This document shows positions 15,250 through 24,286 of a DNA stretch of 64,000 nt, one piece after another. Source of the DNA: Vreelandella populi (GTDB lineage: Bacteria > Pseudomonadota > Gammaproteobacteria > Pseudomonadales > Halomonadaceae); NCBI RefSeq assembly GCF_003989825.1, contig NZ_RZHE01000007.1:1-64000 (forward strand), in the 5' to 3' direction. Every line of letters begins with the position of its first letter. Position 1 is the first letter of the stretch. Made by a program: the position numbers and the translations under genes. The notes beneath the pieces were generated by a model. It was not told where the DNA came from and searched no databases. It saw only the letters and a program-made list of their open reading frames with translations.

Positions 15250-16656
15250 GTGGAAACATTAAATAGCCTCTTTGGAGCAATCAACGGGATAGTGTGGGGC
15301 CCGTTGATGCTTTTATTGCTGCTAGGTGTGGGGGTCTATCTGCAAATTGGCCTGAAACTGATGCCGATCAGAAAGCTCGGCATGGGTTTCAAGCTAATGT
15401 GGCAAGGGCGTGATGCCAAACCGAGCCAGAAGCCTGTCGCTGATAAGGCAGCAGACGAAGGAGAGATATCTCCCTTTAACGCGCTGATGACGGCGCTCTC
15501 CGCTACCATTGGTACCGGTAATATTGCCGGTGTGGCGACCGCAATCGCCTTAGGTGGCCCGGGCGCCGTATTCTGGATGTGGATTACCGCGCTTGTAGGC
15601 ATGGCGACCAAGTTTTCAGAAGCAGTGTTAGCCGTACGCTACCGTGAAACCGACGCCACGGGTTACCACGTAGGTGGCCCCATGTTTTACATCAAAAATG
15701 GGCTGGGTAAAAAATGGCTCTGGCTTGCCGGGCTGTTCTCGTTTTTTGGTGCCGTGGCTGCGTTTGGGATCGGTAACACCGTGCAATCGAACTCGGTTGC
15801 CGATGCCATGGATGCCACCTTTGGTGTACCTCACTGGCTAACCGGCGTAGTCATCATGGTGTTGGCGGGTGCGGTCATTCTTGGCGGCATCAAGCGTATT
15901 GCCAAAGTAGCTGGCAAACTAGTACCCATCATGGGGATCGCCTACGTCATTGCAGGCCTCTTGGTGCTGGTTGTTAACGCAGGTCAGATAGGCGAGGCCT
16001 TTGGGCTGATTTTCTACTACGCCTTCAACCCGATGGCAGCCGCCGGTGGTTTTGCGGGCGCAGCTGTCATGGCCGCTATTCGCTTTGGTGTGGCGCGCGG
16101 TATTTTCTCAAATGAAGCGGGGCTGGGCAGTGCGCCTATTGCTCATGCGGCAGCTCGAACCAAAAACCCTGTGCGCCAAGGGCTGATTGCCATGTTGGGC
16201 ACTTTCATTGACACCATCATCGTTTGTACCATCACTGCGCTGGTTATTTTAACCTCGACGGTATGGCAAACGGGTGAAGAGGGTGCCTCGTTGACCGCGC
16301 TCTCTTTTGATCAGGCATTACCCGGCTTTGGTAACCCGATTGTGGCTATTGCTCTGGCGGTCTTTGCGTTCACCACTATTTTAGGATGGTCATTTTACGG
16401 CGAGAAGTGCTTCCAGTTCCTGTTTGGAACGCGATCCATCATGCTGTATCGCGTGCTGTTCGTATTGGCCATCCCTCTGGGGGCTATTGCCCAACTCGGC
16501 TTTATCTGGCTAATGGCGGATACCTTTAATGCCATGATGGCCATCCCCAACCTGATTGCATTGGCGCTGCTCTCACCTGTGGTGTTCAAGCTTACCAAGG
16601 ACTATTTTTCTGGTAAGGACGTTTTGCCGGGAGAAGAGTTGAACCATGACAAGTAA
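15250..16656 (+). CDS. Sodium:alanine/glycine symporter (AGCS family)
   Basis: The 468-residue inner-membrane protein has about 11 hydrophobic segments and AGCS signatures: SALTA-like TALSATIGTGNIAGVATAIA near residue 82, the GGPMFYIKNGLG loop near 140, and ARGIFSNEAGLGSAPIAHAA near 283. The family takes up alanine or glycine with Na+. The start is GTG at 15250 with AAGGAG upstream. Placement between gcvH and gcvT suggests that it supplies glycine to the cleavage system. A perfect 13-bp inverted repeat lies between it and gcvT. Confidence 0.93.
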   Translation: METLNSLFGAINGIVWGPLMLLLLLGVGVYLQIGLKLMPIRKLGMGFKLMWQGRDAKPSQKPVADKAADEGEISPFNALMTALSATIGTGNIAGVATAIALGGPGAVFWMWITALVGMATKFSEAVLAVRYRETDATGYHVGGPMFYIKNGLGKKWLWLAGLFSFFGAVAAFGIGNTVQSNSVADAMDATFGVPHWLTGVVIMVLAGAVILGGIKRIAKVAGKLVPIMGIAYVIAGLLVLVVNAGQIGEAFGLIFYYAFNPMAAAGGFAGAAVMAAIRFGVARGIFSNEAGLGSAPIAHAAARTKNPVRQGLIAMLGTFIDTIIVCTITALVILTSTVWQTGEEGASLTALSFDQALPGFGNPIVAIALAVFAFTTILGWSFYGEKCFQFLFGTRSIMLYRVLFVLAIPLGAIAQLGFIWLMADTFNAMMAIPNLIALALLSPVVFKLTKDYFSGKDVLPGEELNHDK

Positions 16657-16698
16657 GTAGCGCCTGGTGCTTGGCAGACTGACGTTTACGCATTAACT

Positions 16699-16725
16699 GA
16701 ATCGGGAAGCCAGGCTTCCCGATTC
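16699..16725 (+). terminator. Perfect 13-bp inverted repeat between symporter and gcvT
   Basis: GAATCGGGAAGCC-A-GGCTTCCCGATTC is a nearly continuous palindrome, with arms complementary over all 13 bases. Only TTT at 16729-16731 follows, so it is at best a weak terminator. It may reduce read-through into gcvT or process the message. Confidence 0.55.
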
Positions 16726-16747
16726 GCGTTTCAATCAAGGAATTAGC

Positions 16748-17860
16748 ATGAATGATTTAAAGCATACGCCGCTGCATGCATTGCACCTTAAACTGGGCGC
16801 TAAAATGGTGCCGTTTGCCGGGTACGACATGCCCGTACAGTACCTGTTAGGGGTAAAAAAGGAGCATGAGCATACGCGCCAGCAGTGTGGGCTATTTGAC
16901 GTATCGCACATGGGCCAGATCCTGGTGTCAGGTCCGGATACGGCCAGCGCGCTGGAAACGCTGATACCTGCCGATTTAGTGGGTCTGCAAGAGGGTGAGC
17001 AGCGCTACGGACTGTTTACCAGCACGGAAGGCGGCATCATTGATGATTTGATGGTCGTTAACGCCGGCGATCACTTTTATCTGGTTGTGAACGCAGCCTG
17101 CAAGGACCAGGATTTAGCTCACTTGCGTACCAACTTGGGCTCGACCCACAAGATTGAGCCAGTAGAGCGTGGACTTCTGGCATTGCAAGGCCCTCAGGCG
17201 CATGTCGTCATGCAGCGGCTTTGCCCTGAAGCGTGCACGCTGGTATTCATGAAGCATAAGCGTTTTAGCATTGCCGGTTTTGACGTATGGGTTAGCCGTA
17301 GCGGCTATACCGGAGAGGATGGGTTCGAGATTTCCGTGGCGGCCGAAGATTGTGAAGCGTTTGCGCAGCGGCTGCTTGCTGAGCAGGAAGTAGAGGCTAT
17401 TGGGTTAGGCGCCCGCGACTCGCTACGCCTGGAAGCCGGCCTATGCCTCTACGGTCACGATATGGATACTGCCACAACGCCGGTTGAGGCCGGTTTGATC
17501 TGGGCAATTGGTAAGCCTCGCCGCCACGGTGGTGAGAGGCCGGCTGGCTTTCCAGGCGCAGACTTGATCCTTCACCAGGTTGATGCGAAAGACCATTCGC
17601 GCAAGCGCGTTGGGTTACAGGCAGAAGGCCGGGCGCCAATTCGTGAGGGCGCTATTTTGTTGGATGAAGCCGGTAACCAAATAGGTGAGGTGACTTCTGG
17701 CACTTTTGGACCTAGCGTGGGCAAACCGGTGGCCATGGGTTATGTAAGCCGCGACTGTGAAGCTCCCGGGACTACCGTTTTTGCTGAGGTCCGTGGGAAA
17801 AACCTGCCCATGACCGTAACGGCAATGCCCTTTATCCAGCCAGGCTACTACCGCGGCTAA
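16748..17860 (+). CDS. gcvT: Aminomethyltransferase (glycine cleavage T-protein)
   Basis: The 370-residue T-protein transfers the methylene group from aminomethyl-H-protein to tetrahydrofolate, releasing ammonia. Typical segments are MVPFAGYDMPVQY (near 18), LFDVSHMGQ (near 48), SRSGYTGEDGFEIS (near 182) and LGARDSLRLEAGLCLYGHD (near 217), with a C-terminal barrel ending in FIQPGYYRG. AAGGA lies just upstream of ATG at 16748. It is separated from gcvHP by the symporter, so the system is split into divergent units. Confidence 0.96.
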   Translation: MNDLKHTPLHALHLKLGAKMVPFAGYDMPVQYLLGVKKEHEHTRQQCGLFDVSHMGQILVSGPDTASALETLIPADLVGLQEGEQRYGLFTSTEGGIIDDLMVVNAGDHFYLVVNAACKDQDLAHLRTNLGSTHKIEPVERGLLALQGPQAHVVMQRLCPEACTLVFMKHKRFSIAGFDVWVSRSGYTGEDGFEISVAAEDCEAFAQRLLAEQEVEAIGLGARDSLRLEAGLCLYGHDMDTATTPVEAGLIWAIGKPRRHGGERPAGFPGADLILHQVDAKDHSRKRVGLQAEGRAPIREGAILLDEAGNQIGEVTSGTFGPSVGKPVAMGYVSRDCEAPGTTVFAEVRGKNLPMTVTAMPFIQPGYYRG

Positions 17861-17883
17861 AGCGCCTTATTAACTCTTAAGTA

Positions 17884-17912
17884 AAAAAAGCCCCTGTGTA
17901 AGGGGCTTTTTT
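17884..17912. terminator. Bidirectional Rho-independent terminator
   Basis: AAAAAAGCCCCT and AGGGGCTTTTTT form a strong stem between the convergent gcvT and nlpD-like genes. Confidence 0.9.
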
Positions 17913-17932
17913 ATATTGAGGGCTTAAATGAA

Positions 17933-18916
17933 CTAGCGGAGCGCCTGCCGCGGGTCAATGGGTTTGCCACCCTGGCGTAAATCAAACAACAGATCGTAAC
18001 GCTGGCTGGCGCTGCTTTGGCCTACTTCACACAGTTCATCGCCGGTTTTCACCTGTTGTCCAACCGAGACAAGCGGACGTGTGCACATGGCGTACACCGT
18101 CTGCAGGTTATCGGCATGATGCACGATCACGACTTCCCCTAGCTGACGCATTCCGCTTGCAAAGCGTACTTCGCCGGGCGCTACTGCCAAGGCACGAGCT
18201 CCCGCCTGTGTGGCAAGTAGCATGGGTTGGAGTGTTCCACGGCTATCGGCGCCAAAGCGACGCACAATGCGGTAATCCTCTAGCGGCCAAGGCCAACGGC
18301 GTGCTGACGCCGGCAAAGAGGTCGGGGTGGGCGCTGGCGCCGCCGGGCGGCTGTTACTGGCAGTGCTGCTTGAAGGTGATGAGCTACCTCCTGAAGAAGC
18401 GCTACGCGGCGCGTTGCTCGAAAGCGGAACGCTAACTACCTGGCCAACTCTTAATGCCGTGGGCGACGTGCCGGGGTTAGCGCTTTGAATACGTCCACTA
18501 GTAGTACCGAAATGGCGTGCCACACTTGAGTAGGTATCGCCCGCACGTATTTGGTACCGATACGGCCCGCCCGAAGGTGCGCGCTCCTGCTGGGTGGGGA
18601 TCAACAGGCGTTGACCAACCGCTAAGCGTCTGGCATTTACGCCGGGATTGAAACGCTCCAGACGCTCCAGAGGAACATTGGCACGGTTAGCCAATTTGCC
18701 AAGCGTATCGCCACGCTGCACCTCTACCCAGTTACCATTAAGCTGGATAGCGCTATGGGTAGGAATCGCATTGGCGCGCTGGCTTGATGAGGGCGAGGAG
18801 CCCGCACATCCTGTTAATAGACTGATTAATAAGCAGGCACCAAGCCAACCGGCTAATCGTGATCGGTTTGGTTGTCCAACAGGGCATCTTTTTCCTGCCA
18901 GAGTGAATTGATCCAT
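17933..18916 (-). CDS. NlpD-like LysM/LytM lipoprotein (murein hydrolase activator)
   Basis: The 327-residue protein has a signal peptide with a lipobox (LLTGC, Cys near 37), two LysM peptidoglycan-binding domains (VEVQRGDTLGKLANRANV; YQIRAGDTYSSVARHFGTT), a Ser/Pro-rich linker and a C-terminal M23/LytM domain. The zinc ligands of active M23 enzymes are not kept: the usual final H-x-H strand reads YDLLFDLRQGG. NlpD/EnvC proteins are degenerate in the same way and activate amidases rather than cut peptidoglycan. The start overlaps the upstream acyltransferase gene by 64 bases. It is not in the surE-rpoS context of classical nlpD, so it is probably a paralogue. Confidence 0.8.
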   Translation of the reverse strand: MDQFTLAGKRCPVGQPNRSRLAGWLGACLLISLLTGCAGSSPSSSQRANAIPTHSAIQLNGNWVEVQRGDTLGKLANRANVPLERLERFNPGVNARRLAVGQRLLIPTQQERAPSGGPYRYQIRAGDTYSSVARHFGTTSGRIQSANPGTSPTALRVGQVVSVPLSSNAPRSASSGGSSSPSSSTASNSRPAAPAPTPTSLPASARRWPWPLEDYRIVRRFGADSRGTLQPMLLATQAGARALAVAPGEVRFASGMRQLGEVVIVHHADNLQTVYAMCTRPLVSVGQQVKTGDELCEVGQSSASQRYDLLFDLRQGGKPIDPRQALR

Positions 18917-19734
18917 GCGTGGAAGCGTTCCTTATGCTGCTTTTCTTCGTGGTAGTTGGATTCGTACATCCACTGGGGAATGGCCAGCTGCTTGGCGTGA
19001 AGCGTAATAGGCGCTTCCTGACCACATAAAAATCCCCAAAAGGTCGGCGACGGATTAGCGTAGCTGATCGTTACGTCTAGAATACCATTCAATTGATCGC
19101 CTAGCAGGCTAAGAACTTGTGCAATGCCTCCCGCCTTGGGTCGCATCAGGTGCTGATAAGGACTTAGCTGCGCGTCGCGTTTGGCGGGCGTAAATCGGGT
19201 GCCTTCAACAAAGTTGAAAATAGCAATGGGCGCCTGGCGAGCCTGCCGACACATCCGTTCGGTGGACTGGCGGTCAATCGTTGCAAGCTTAGGGTTAGCG
19301 GTAATTTGGTCGCGACTAAAACGCCGCATAAAAGGGAATTCAAGCGCCCAAAAGGCAAGTCCAACAATCGGAATCCAGATCAATTGCCGTTTGAGGAAAA
19401 AGCGCGGCATGGGAACCCGGCGATGTACGGCCATCAATAGAATGAATATATCGGTCCAGCTACGATGATTGGAAATCACCAGCCACCACTGATCAGGGCT
19501 TAAGGAGTCTGGTACCGAATACTGTACCTGCGGTCTCAGCCAACGCTTCATCCACCACAAATTGACGCCTATCCAGTTCAGCGCCACGGCACATAAAGCG
19601 TTTAAAATTCGAAGCCTATAACGCTGAACGGGGGTAATGACCTTTAATAGGGTCAATACAATGAGCGGAACACCCCAAAAAAGCGTGTTAAGCGTAAGCA
19701 GCAAGACGCTGATCATGCCCTTGAAAGTAGCCAT
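18853..19734 (-). CDS. 1-acyl-sn-glycerol-3-phosphate acyltransferase family protein (YihG-like)
   Basis: The 293-residue protein has an N-terminal membrane anchor, the acyltransferase motif I NHRSWTD (H-x4-D, near residue 90) and motif III FVEGTRF (near 174). These enzymes acylate lysophosphatidic acid during phospholipid synthesis; length and motif context resemble E. coli YihG rather than PlsC. The end overlaps the start of the NlpD-like gene by 64 bases, so the two are probably co-transcribed envelope genes. Confidence 0.88.
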   Translation of the reverse strand: MATFKGMISVLLLTLNTLFWGVPLIVLTLLKVITPVQRYRLRILNALCAVALNWIGVNLWWMKRWLRPQVQYSVPDSLSPDQWWLVISNHRSWTDIFILLMAVHRRVPMPRFFLKRQLIWIPIVGLAFWALEFPFMRRFSRDQITANPKLATIDRQSTERMCRQARQAPIAIFNFVEGTRFTPAKRDAQLSPYQHLMRPKAGGIAQVLSLLGDQLNGILDVTISYANPSPTFWGFLCGQEAPITLHAKQLAIPQWMYESNYHEEKQHKERFHAWINSLWQEKDALLDNQTDHD

Positions 19735-20038
19735 GCCTCTACCTTAAAAAAATCAATAGTAATGAATGCTAAAGGATCAATCCCATACTGCCCAGCACTG
19801 CGCTGAAAAAGCCCTTGCTTGACGACCCAAGTAGCGAGGAGGTTAGGCTAGAAGCCTTGTCTACAGCTATTTATACATACCCAGCCGGCAGGCCATTACC
19901 GTCAGACATATGCGTAATTGCTTTATGGCCATAAAAAGTCTTCTATTAAGCTACTAAAATAGATCCATAAGAAAAACCAACTTAGCAAATAAATTGTTAA
20001 TAAGATCCCTTGAACCAACAACTAGACGAGGCATAACA
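19735..20038. other. Intergenic regulatory region before scoA
   Basis: No gene is seen in about 300 bases. It must contain the divergent promoters of the acyltransferase and the CoA-transferase operon. The stretch 19940-20000 is AT-rich, as expected for a promoter, but no clear hexamer pair stands out. Confidence 0.4.
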
Positions 20039-20737
20039 ATGGCAGGATTTGATAAGCGTGTTGCTTCCTATGCAGAAGCGATGGAAGGCATTGAAGACGG
20101 AATGACCGTACTTGCGGGTGGTTTCGGGCTGTGTGGAATTCCTGAGAACCTGATAGCGGAAATAAAACGTCGGGGGGTTAAAAACCTGACGGTCGCTTCC
20201 AATAACTGTGGTGTCGATGGATTTGGCCTGGGCGTACTGCTTGAAGATCGGCAAATAAGCAGGATATTCGCTTCGTATGTTGGCGAAAATGCGCTCTTTG
20301 AACAACAAATGCTCAATGACGAAATAGAGGTCATTCTTACCCCCCAAGGCACCCTTGCCGAAAAAATGCGTGCGGGCGGCGCCGGTATTCCCGCCTTCTA
20401 CACGGCAACGGGCTACGGCACTCCCATTGGCGAAGGCAAAGAGGTACGCGAATTTAATGGCCGCCACTATATTCTGGAAGAGGCGCTGGTAGGCGATTTT
20501 GCCATTGTGAAAGGCTGGAAAGCGGACCGCTATGGTAACGTGGTGTATCGCCATACGGCACAGAACTTCAACCCCCTAGCCGCCACGGCCGGAAAAATTA
20601 CCGTTGTTGAAGTTGAGGAAATCGTCGAGCCAGGCGAGCTTGAGCCCAGCCAGATCCATACGCCGGGTATTTATGTTGATCGTATCATTCAGGGCACGTT
20701 TGAGAAGCGCATCGAAAAGCGCACCGTGCATGGTTAA
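20039..20737 (+). CDS. scoA: Succinyl-CoA:3-ketoacid CoA-transferase subunit A
   Basis: The 232-residue protein matches the alpha subunit of two-chain ketoacid CoA-transferases: [13 protein letters not shown] (near 25), [15 protein letters not shown] (near 50), [20 protein letters not shown] (near 101), and ARNFNP-like AQNFNPLA (near 180). With subunit B it moves CoA from succinyl-CoA to acetoacetate, the entry step for ketone-body use. ATG at 20039 follows ACGAGG; an in-frame start at 19994 has no ribosome site. It lies 84 bases before scoB. Confidence 0.93.
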   Translation: MAGFDKRVASYAEAMEGIEDGMTVLAGGFGLCGIPENLIAEIKRRGVKNLTVASNNCGVDGFGLGVLLEDRQISRIFASYVGENALFEQQMLNDEIEVILTPQGTLAEKMRAGGAGIPAFYTATGYGTPIGEGKEVREFNGRHYILEEALVGDFAIVKGWKADRYGNVVYRHTAQNFNPLAATAGKITVVEVEEIVEPGELEPSQIHTPGIYVDRIIQGTFEKRIEKRTVHG

Positions 20738-20821
20738 CCCTTTTGTCGATCAGTGGCTTGCTTATTTTTAAGCTCATTTTTTTAACGCTCACTTTTAATA
20801 TTCAACAATGAGGTTGTCACC

Positions 20822-21487
20822 ATGGCTTTAACACGTGAACAGATGGCGCAGCGCGTGGCGCGTGAACTTGAAGATGGATTTTATGTGAATCTGGGGATCG
20901 GGATTCCTACATTAGTGGCCAACTACGTCCCCAAAGGCATTGACGTGATGCTCCAATCCGAGAACGGGCTATTGGGCATGGGACGCTTTCCGACGGAAGA
21001 GGAGCTGGATGCCGATATGATCAACGCTGGCAAGCAGACGGTAACAGCCCGCCCGGGAGCCGCCATTTTTTCGTCCGCTGAATCCTTTGCCATGATTCGT
21101 GGTGGGCACGTTGATTTAACCGTGCTGGGGGCTTTTGAAGTTGACCAGGAGGGGAATATTGCCTCATGGATGGTGCCCGGTAAGTTGATCAAGGGTATGG
21201 GGGGCGCCATGGACCTGGTGGCGGGCGCTGAAAACATCATATGCACCATGACACATGCTTCCAAGCACGGTGAATCCAAACTGCTTGAAAAGTGTACGCT
21301 GCCGCTGACAGGTGCTGGATGCATAAATCGCGTGCTTACCGATCTTGCCTACCTTGAGATCAAGGACGGTGCCTTTGTTCTCAAGGAGCGCGCACCCGGG
21401 GTAAGCGTGGAAGAAATTATCGAGAAAACGGCAGGCAAACTTGTGATACCAGACCACGTGCCTGAAATGACATTTGTCGAAGAGTAA
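20822..21487 (+). CDS. scoB: Succinyl-CoA:3-ketoacid CoA-transferase subunit B
   Basis: The 221-residue beta subunit carries the catalytic glutamate in QSENGLLGMG (near residue 47), the thioester-forming residue of family I CoA-transferases, after the glycine loop NLGIGIPTLVANYVP. A GAGG motif precedes ATG at 20822. With scoA and the 3-hydroxybutyrate dehydrogenase 1.4 kb downstream it forms a route from 3-hydroxybutyrate to acetoacetyl-CoA, consistent with PHB turnover, common in Halomonas-like bacteria. Confidence 0.94.
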   Translation: MALTREQMAQRVARELEDGFYVNLGIGIPTLVANYVPKGIDVMLQSENGLLGMGRFPTEEELDADMINAGKQTVTARPGAAIFSSAESFAMIRGGHVDLTVLGAFEVDQEGNIASWMVPGKLIKGMGGAMDLVAGAENIICTMTHASKHGESKLLEKCTLPLTGAGCINRVLTDLAYLEIKDGAFVLKERAPGVSVEEIIEKTAGKLVIPDHVPEMTFVEE

Positions 21488-21499
21488 GCCTGATAGTCG

Positions 21500-21523
21500 T
21501 AGGCGGCGCAGGCGGGCCGCCTA
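21500..21523. terminator. Hairpin between convergent scoB and 21521-22288
   Basis: TAGGCGGC (21500-21507) pairs with GCCGCCTA (21516-21523). No T-run follows, and the right arm includes the stop codon of the minus-strand gene. Confidence 0.4.
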
Positions 21524-22288
21524 TGCTATCTCACAGCGTGTATGCGCTGGCAGCAATATCTCTGCGATTCGCTCCTTGCCTGCTTCCATCTGCTTTTGAG
21601 TAAGTGCCAGTCCTCCTAGGCACAGACGATGCTCATCACCTTCACTGAAAACCACTCTTTGCGGCGTGGCAGGATAAAAACAGTGCTCTATAAGCGGTGA
21701 CAGTGAAAAAACACCGTTCTGGGCCTCTTTTAATCCCGGCATGCCCGTCTTGTTTAACTGACTATCAAGTGTTGCCAAACAGTTGCCCAGCGCTGCACAG
21801 TCATAACCAGCATGATGTAGACGGGGTCCCATGACCGCTAACCAAGCGGCAAGCGGGTGCGCCTGCTGAAGCTGTTGGTATAGCGCCCATGACGGCATTG
21901 GCCAAGGGCGGCCCCTGCATAGCAGGTTATGTCCCTTACAGTCCTGCGGGTGAGACTGCATGACCAGCTGGGTAAGTGCTTCCCGAAGCAATTTCGAGAG
22001 CGTACCAAGCTGAAGTTCGGCCAGTACCAGCCAGCTGCCGCCATCGTTAGGCGCAAGAAGATAAATGAGCAGCCCTTTATCCGCCATGGCGTAGTGCGCG
22101 ATATGGCGATACCCCATATGCGCCAGCCTGCTATTCAGGTTGAGTGCAGAAAACGCGCCGTAATTAAGCGTCACCAGCGTTAAATACTCGGCGTTTGAGG
22201 ATAAAGGCCAGAGCCGTAAGGCGCCTATGTCCGGGTGGGCGTGGACGTAATCCAGCCACAGCTGCTGTACGAATTCATCACGTTGCAT
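21521..22288 (-). CDS. Uncharacterised protein, possibly DUF1338-like
   Basis: The 255-residue soluble protein is not firmly recognised. Its first half (WLDYVHAHPDIGAL; LNSRLAHMGYRHIAHYAMAD; SWLVLAELQLGTLS) recalls DUF1338/2-oxoadipate dioxygenase-type proteins, where a conserved His and Glu bind metal in a vicinal-oxygen-chelate fold, but the similarity is weak by eye. The second half contains a cluster of Cys and His (CAALGNCLATLD). It is convergent with scoB and upstream of nothing obvious. ATG at 22288. Confidence 0.6.
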   Translation of the reverse strand: MQRDEFVQQLWLDYVHAHPDIGALRLWPLSSNAEYLTLVTLNYGAFSALNLNSRLAHMGYRHIAHYAMADKGLLIYLLAPNDGGSWLVLAELQLGTLSKLLREALTQLVMQSHPQDCKGHNLLCRGRPWPMPSWALYQQLQQAHPLAAWLAVMGPRLHHAGYDCAALGNCLATLDSQLNKTGMPGLKEAQNGVFSLSPLIEHCFYPATPQRVVFSEGDEHRLCLGGLALTQKQMEAGKERIAEILLPAHTRCEIA

Positions 22289-22412
22289 GATGGAAACCTC
22301 GCCGCCTATACAAGCATGTCAGAAGTGAATGATTGTTAATTGCTTAGTATAGGCAGGAGAAGTGTAGTCCGGTTCAACGACTATAAACGGCAGATTTAAC
22401 GCTGAATATGAC

Positions 22413-22676
22413 TTAGCGAGAAAGTAATTTCTTGTCACGTACAAATTGATCAAACTCGGTAAACCCGCCTACGTGAACCTGGTCAACAAATACCTGAGGA
22501 ACCGTATGTATGGGTTTGCCGGCCGTTTTGGCAATATCTTCTTTGGTGACTCCCTCAGAGGGCATGTCTACATAGCGGTAGCCTTCAATCTTATCTGCTG
22601 ACTCCAAATGCTTAGCAAGCTGTATTGCGCGTACACAAAAGGGGCACGTCATCCTGCCAAAAATAACTACAAACAT
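22413..22676 (-). CDS. grxA: Glutaredoxin 1
   Basis: The 87-residue protein has the active site CPFC in VIFGRMTCPFCVRAIQLA, the cis-Pro segment TVPQVFVDQVHVGGF, and GVTKEDIAKTAGKP, all as in E. coli GrxA. It reduces disulfides and glutathionylated proteins, including ribonucleotide reductase, with glutathione. ATG at 22676 is chosen over an in-frame TTG two codons upstream because GGGAG lies seven bases before it. It is a monocistronic gene. Confidence 0.93.
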   Translation of the reverse strand: MFVVIFGRMTCPFCVRAIQLAKHLESADKIEGYRYVDMPSEGVTKEDIAKTAGKPIHTVPQVFVDQVHVGGFTEFDQFVRDKKLLSR

Positions 22677-22896
22677 ATGCAAGCTCCCGACCTTGGAAAT
22701 TTAAAATCATTTTTTAAGCAATACTGAAATAAAGACGCTGACGTTATTGTGACGTAGCTAAATCATTTTCGCCAATAGGAGCGAGTAATCGTCCCTATTG
22801 AGCATTATTGCCAGAAGTACGCAGCATGTTCGCCGTGCCCCTATACTAAGGGGGATTCTTGCTGAGCGGTTTTTACTGACTTTAAAGGAGAGCTGA

Positions 22897-23670
22897 ATGA
22901 CGTCTCAAACAGGTTCAACCCCCCGTGTTGCCCTTGTGACAGGTACCAGCAGCGGTATTGGCGCAGCCGTGGTCGAGTATTTTTGCGAGCAGGGATATCA
23001 GGTGCTGGCTGTTGATTTTAACGCAGCGGGAAAAGCGGTTGCCGATGCGGCAGGTGCTGCATTTTTTCAAGCCGACTTGACCGACCCACAGGCGTGTCGG
23101 GATGCTGTGAATGATGCCGTAAGACGTTTTGGAAGCGTAGATATTCTGGTTAACAATGCCGGTATTCAGCATGTCGCGGCTATTGAAGATTTTCCCGAGG
23201 AAAAGTGGCGCAATATTATTGATCTGATGCTGACAGCCCCTTTCCTGTTGAGTCAGGCCGTTTGGCCCTATATGCGTAAGGCCGGGTGGGGTCGCATTAT
23301 CAACATTGCCTCCATTCATGCCCAGGTCGCCTCACCGGGCAAATCGGCCTACGTGAGTGCCAAGCATGGCTTGATCGGTCTTACCAAAACGGCAGCACTT
23401 GAAGGGGGCGAGCAGGGTATTACTGCAAATACCATCTGCCCGGCCTATGTAAAAACGCCGCTGGTCGATAACCAGATTGCCGACCAAGCAAAGCTTAACG
23501 GTATGGATGAGCAAGAAGTGATTGAAAAAATCATGCTCAAGAACGCGGCTATCAAGCGCTTGATTGAACCCTCTGAAGTCGCCCAGATGGTGGCTTATCT
23601 GGCTTCTGATGTGGCCGGTGGCGTTACCGGGTCAAGCTGGAATATCGATTTAGGCTGGACCGCTCACTAA
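22897..23670 (+). CDS. bdhA: 3-hydroxybutyrate dehydrogenase
   Basis: The 257-residue short-chain dehydrogenase shows the NAD-binding VTGTSSGIGAAV motif (near 14), NNAG, the catalytic Ser in INIASIHAQ and Y-x3-K in YVSAKHG, and the family's substrate segment NTICPAYVKTPLVDNQI. The sequence matches D-3-hydroxybutyrate dehydrogenases that oxidise 3-hydroxybutyrate to acetoacetate. AAAGGAGAG precedes ATG at 22897. It works with scoA/scoB in 3-hydroxybutyrate or PHB catabolism. Confidence 0.92.
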   Translation: MTSQTGSTPRVALVTGTSSGIGAAVVEYFCEQGYQVLAVDFNAAGKAVADAAGAAFFQADLTDPQACRDAVNDAVRRFGSVDILVNNAGIQHVAAIEDFPEEKWRNIIDLMLTAPFLLSQAVWPYMRKAGWGRIINIASIHAQVASPGKSAYVSAKHGLIGLTKTAALEGGEQGITANTICPAYVKTPLVDNQIADQAKLNGMDEQEVIEKIMLKNAAIKRLIEPSEVAQMVAYLASDVAGGVTGSSWNIDLGWTAH

Positions 23671-23705
23671 TCACCTGGTGACTGCAATGCATGGTGGCAC
23701 TGAAG

Positions 23706-24245
23706 TTAACGCCGTACGGGACGTTTTTGCAGTTTGCGCTGTAGCGTACGGCGATGCATGCCGAGGGCACGGGCTGTCGCGGATATGTTGCCATCATGCT
23801 CCTGAAGCACCTTCTGTATATGCTCCCAGGTAATACGATTGATAGACGGCGGGTTGTCGGCAAGCTCAACATTGGGGTCGCCTTCCTGCTGTTCAAACGA
23901 GGCAATGATATCGTCAGCATCAGCGGGTTTGCACAGGTAGTTGGCCGCCCCAAGCTTCATGGCTTCAACGGCAGTGGCAATGCTTGAATAGCCTGTCAGA
24001 ACCACAATACGGCAGGTGGGCACGGCGGCCAGCAGTTCCGGTAGTAGTTTTAAACCCGAGCTGTGTTCAAGCTTGAGATCAAGGGTCGCCATGGTGGGCT
24101 GAAACTGTGCAGCGACTGCCAGCGCCTGGTCTGCATCATGGGCCGTCATGACTTCAAAACCGCGACGGGTAAAAGCACGGCTCAGCACGTGGCAGAACAT
24201 CTCATCATCATCAATTATTAGCAGGCGCTGATCGGTCGTTTGCAT
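23706..24245 (-). CDS. regA: RegA/PrrA/ActR-type response regulator
   Basis: The 179-residue protein has a receiver domain (IIDDDEMF acidic pocket; phospho-acceptor Asp in TLDLKLEHSSG near 56; conserved Lys in LCKPAD) and a short C-terminal Fis-like HTH (ISATARALGMHRRTLQRKL), the architecture of the redox regulators RegA, PrrA, ActR and RoxR. It lies 41 bases downstream of its cognate kinase. RegBA systems control respiration and redox balance, so quinone-pool signals probably govern its targets. Confidence 0.9.
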   Translation of the reverse strand: MQTTDQRLLIIDDDEMFCHVLSRAFTRRGFEVMTAHDADQALAVAAQFQPTMATLDLKLEHSSGLKLLPELLAAVPTCRIVVLTGYSSIATAVEAMKLGAANYLCKPADADDIIASFEQQEGDPNVELADNPPSINRITWEHIQKVLQEHDGNISATARALGMHRRTLQRKLQKRPVRR

Positions 24246-24286
24246 GATGTCCTCTATGTAATTGCATAAACGCTGTAGCGGGCGTT

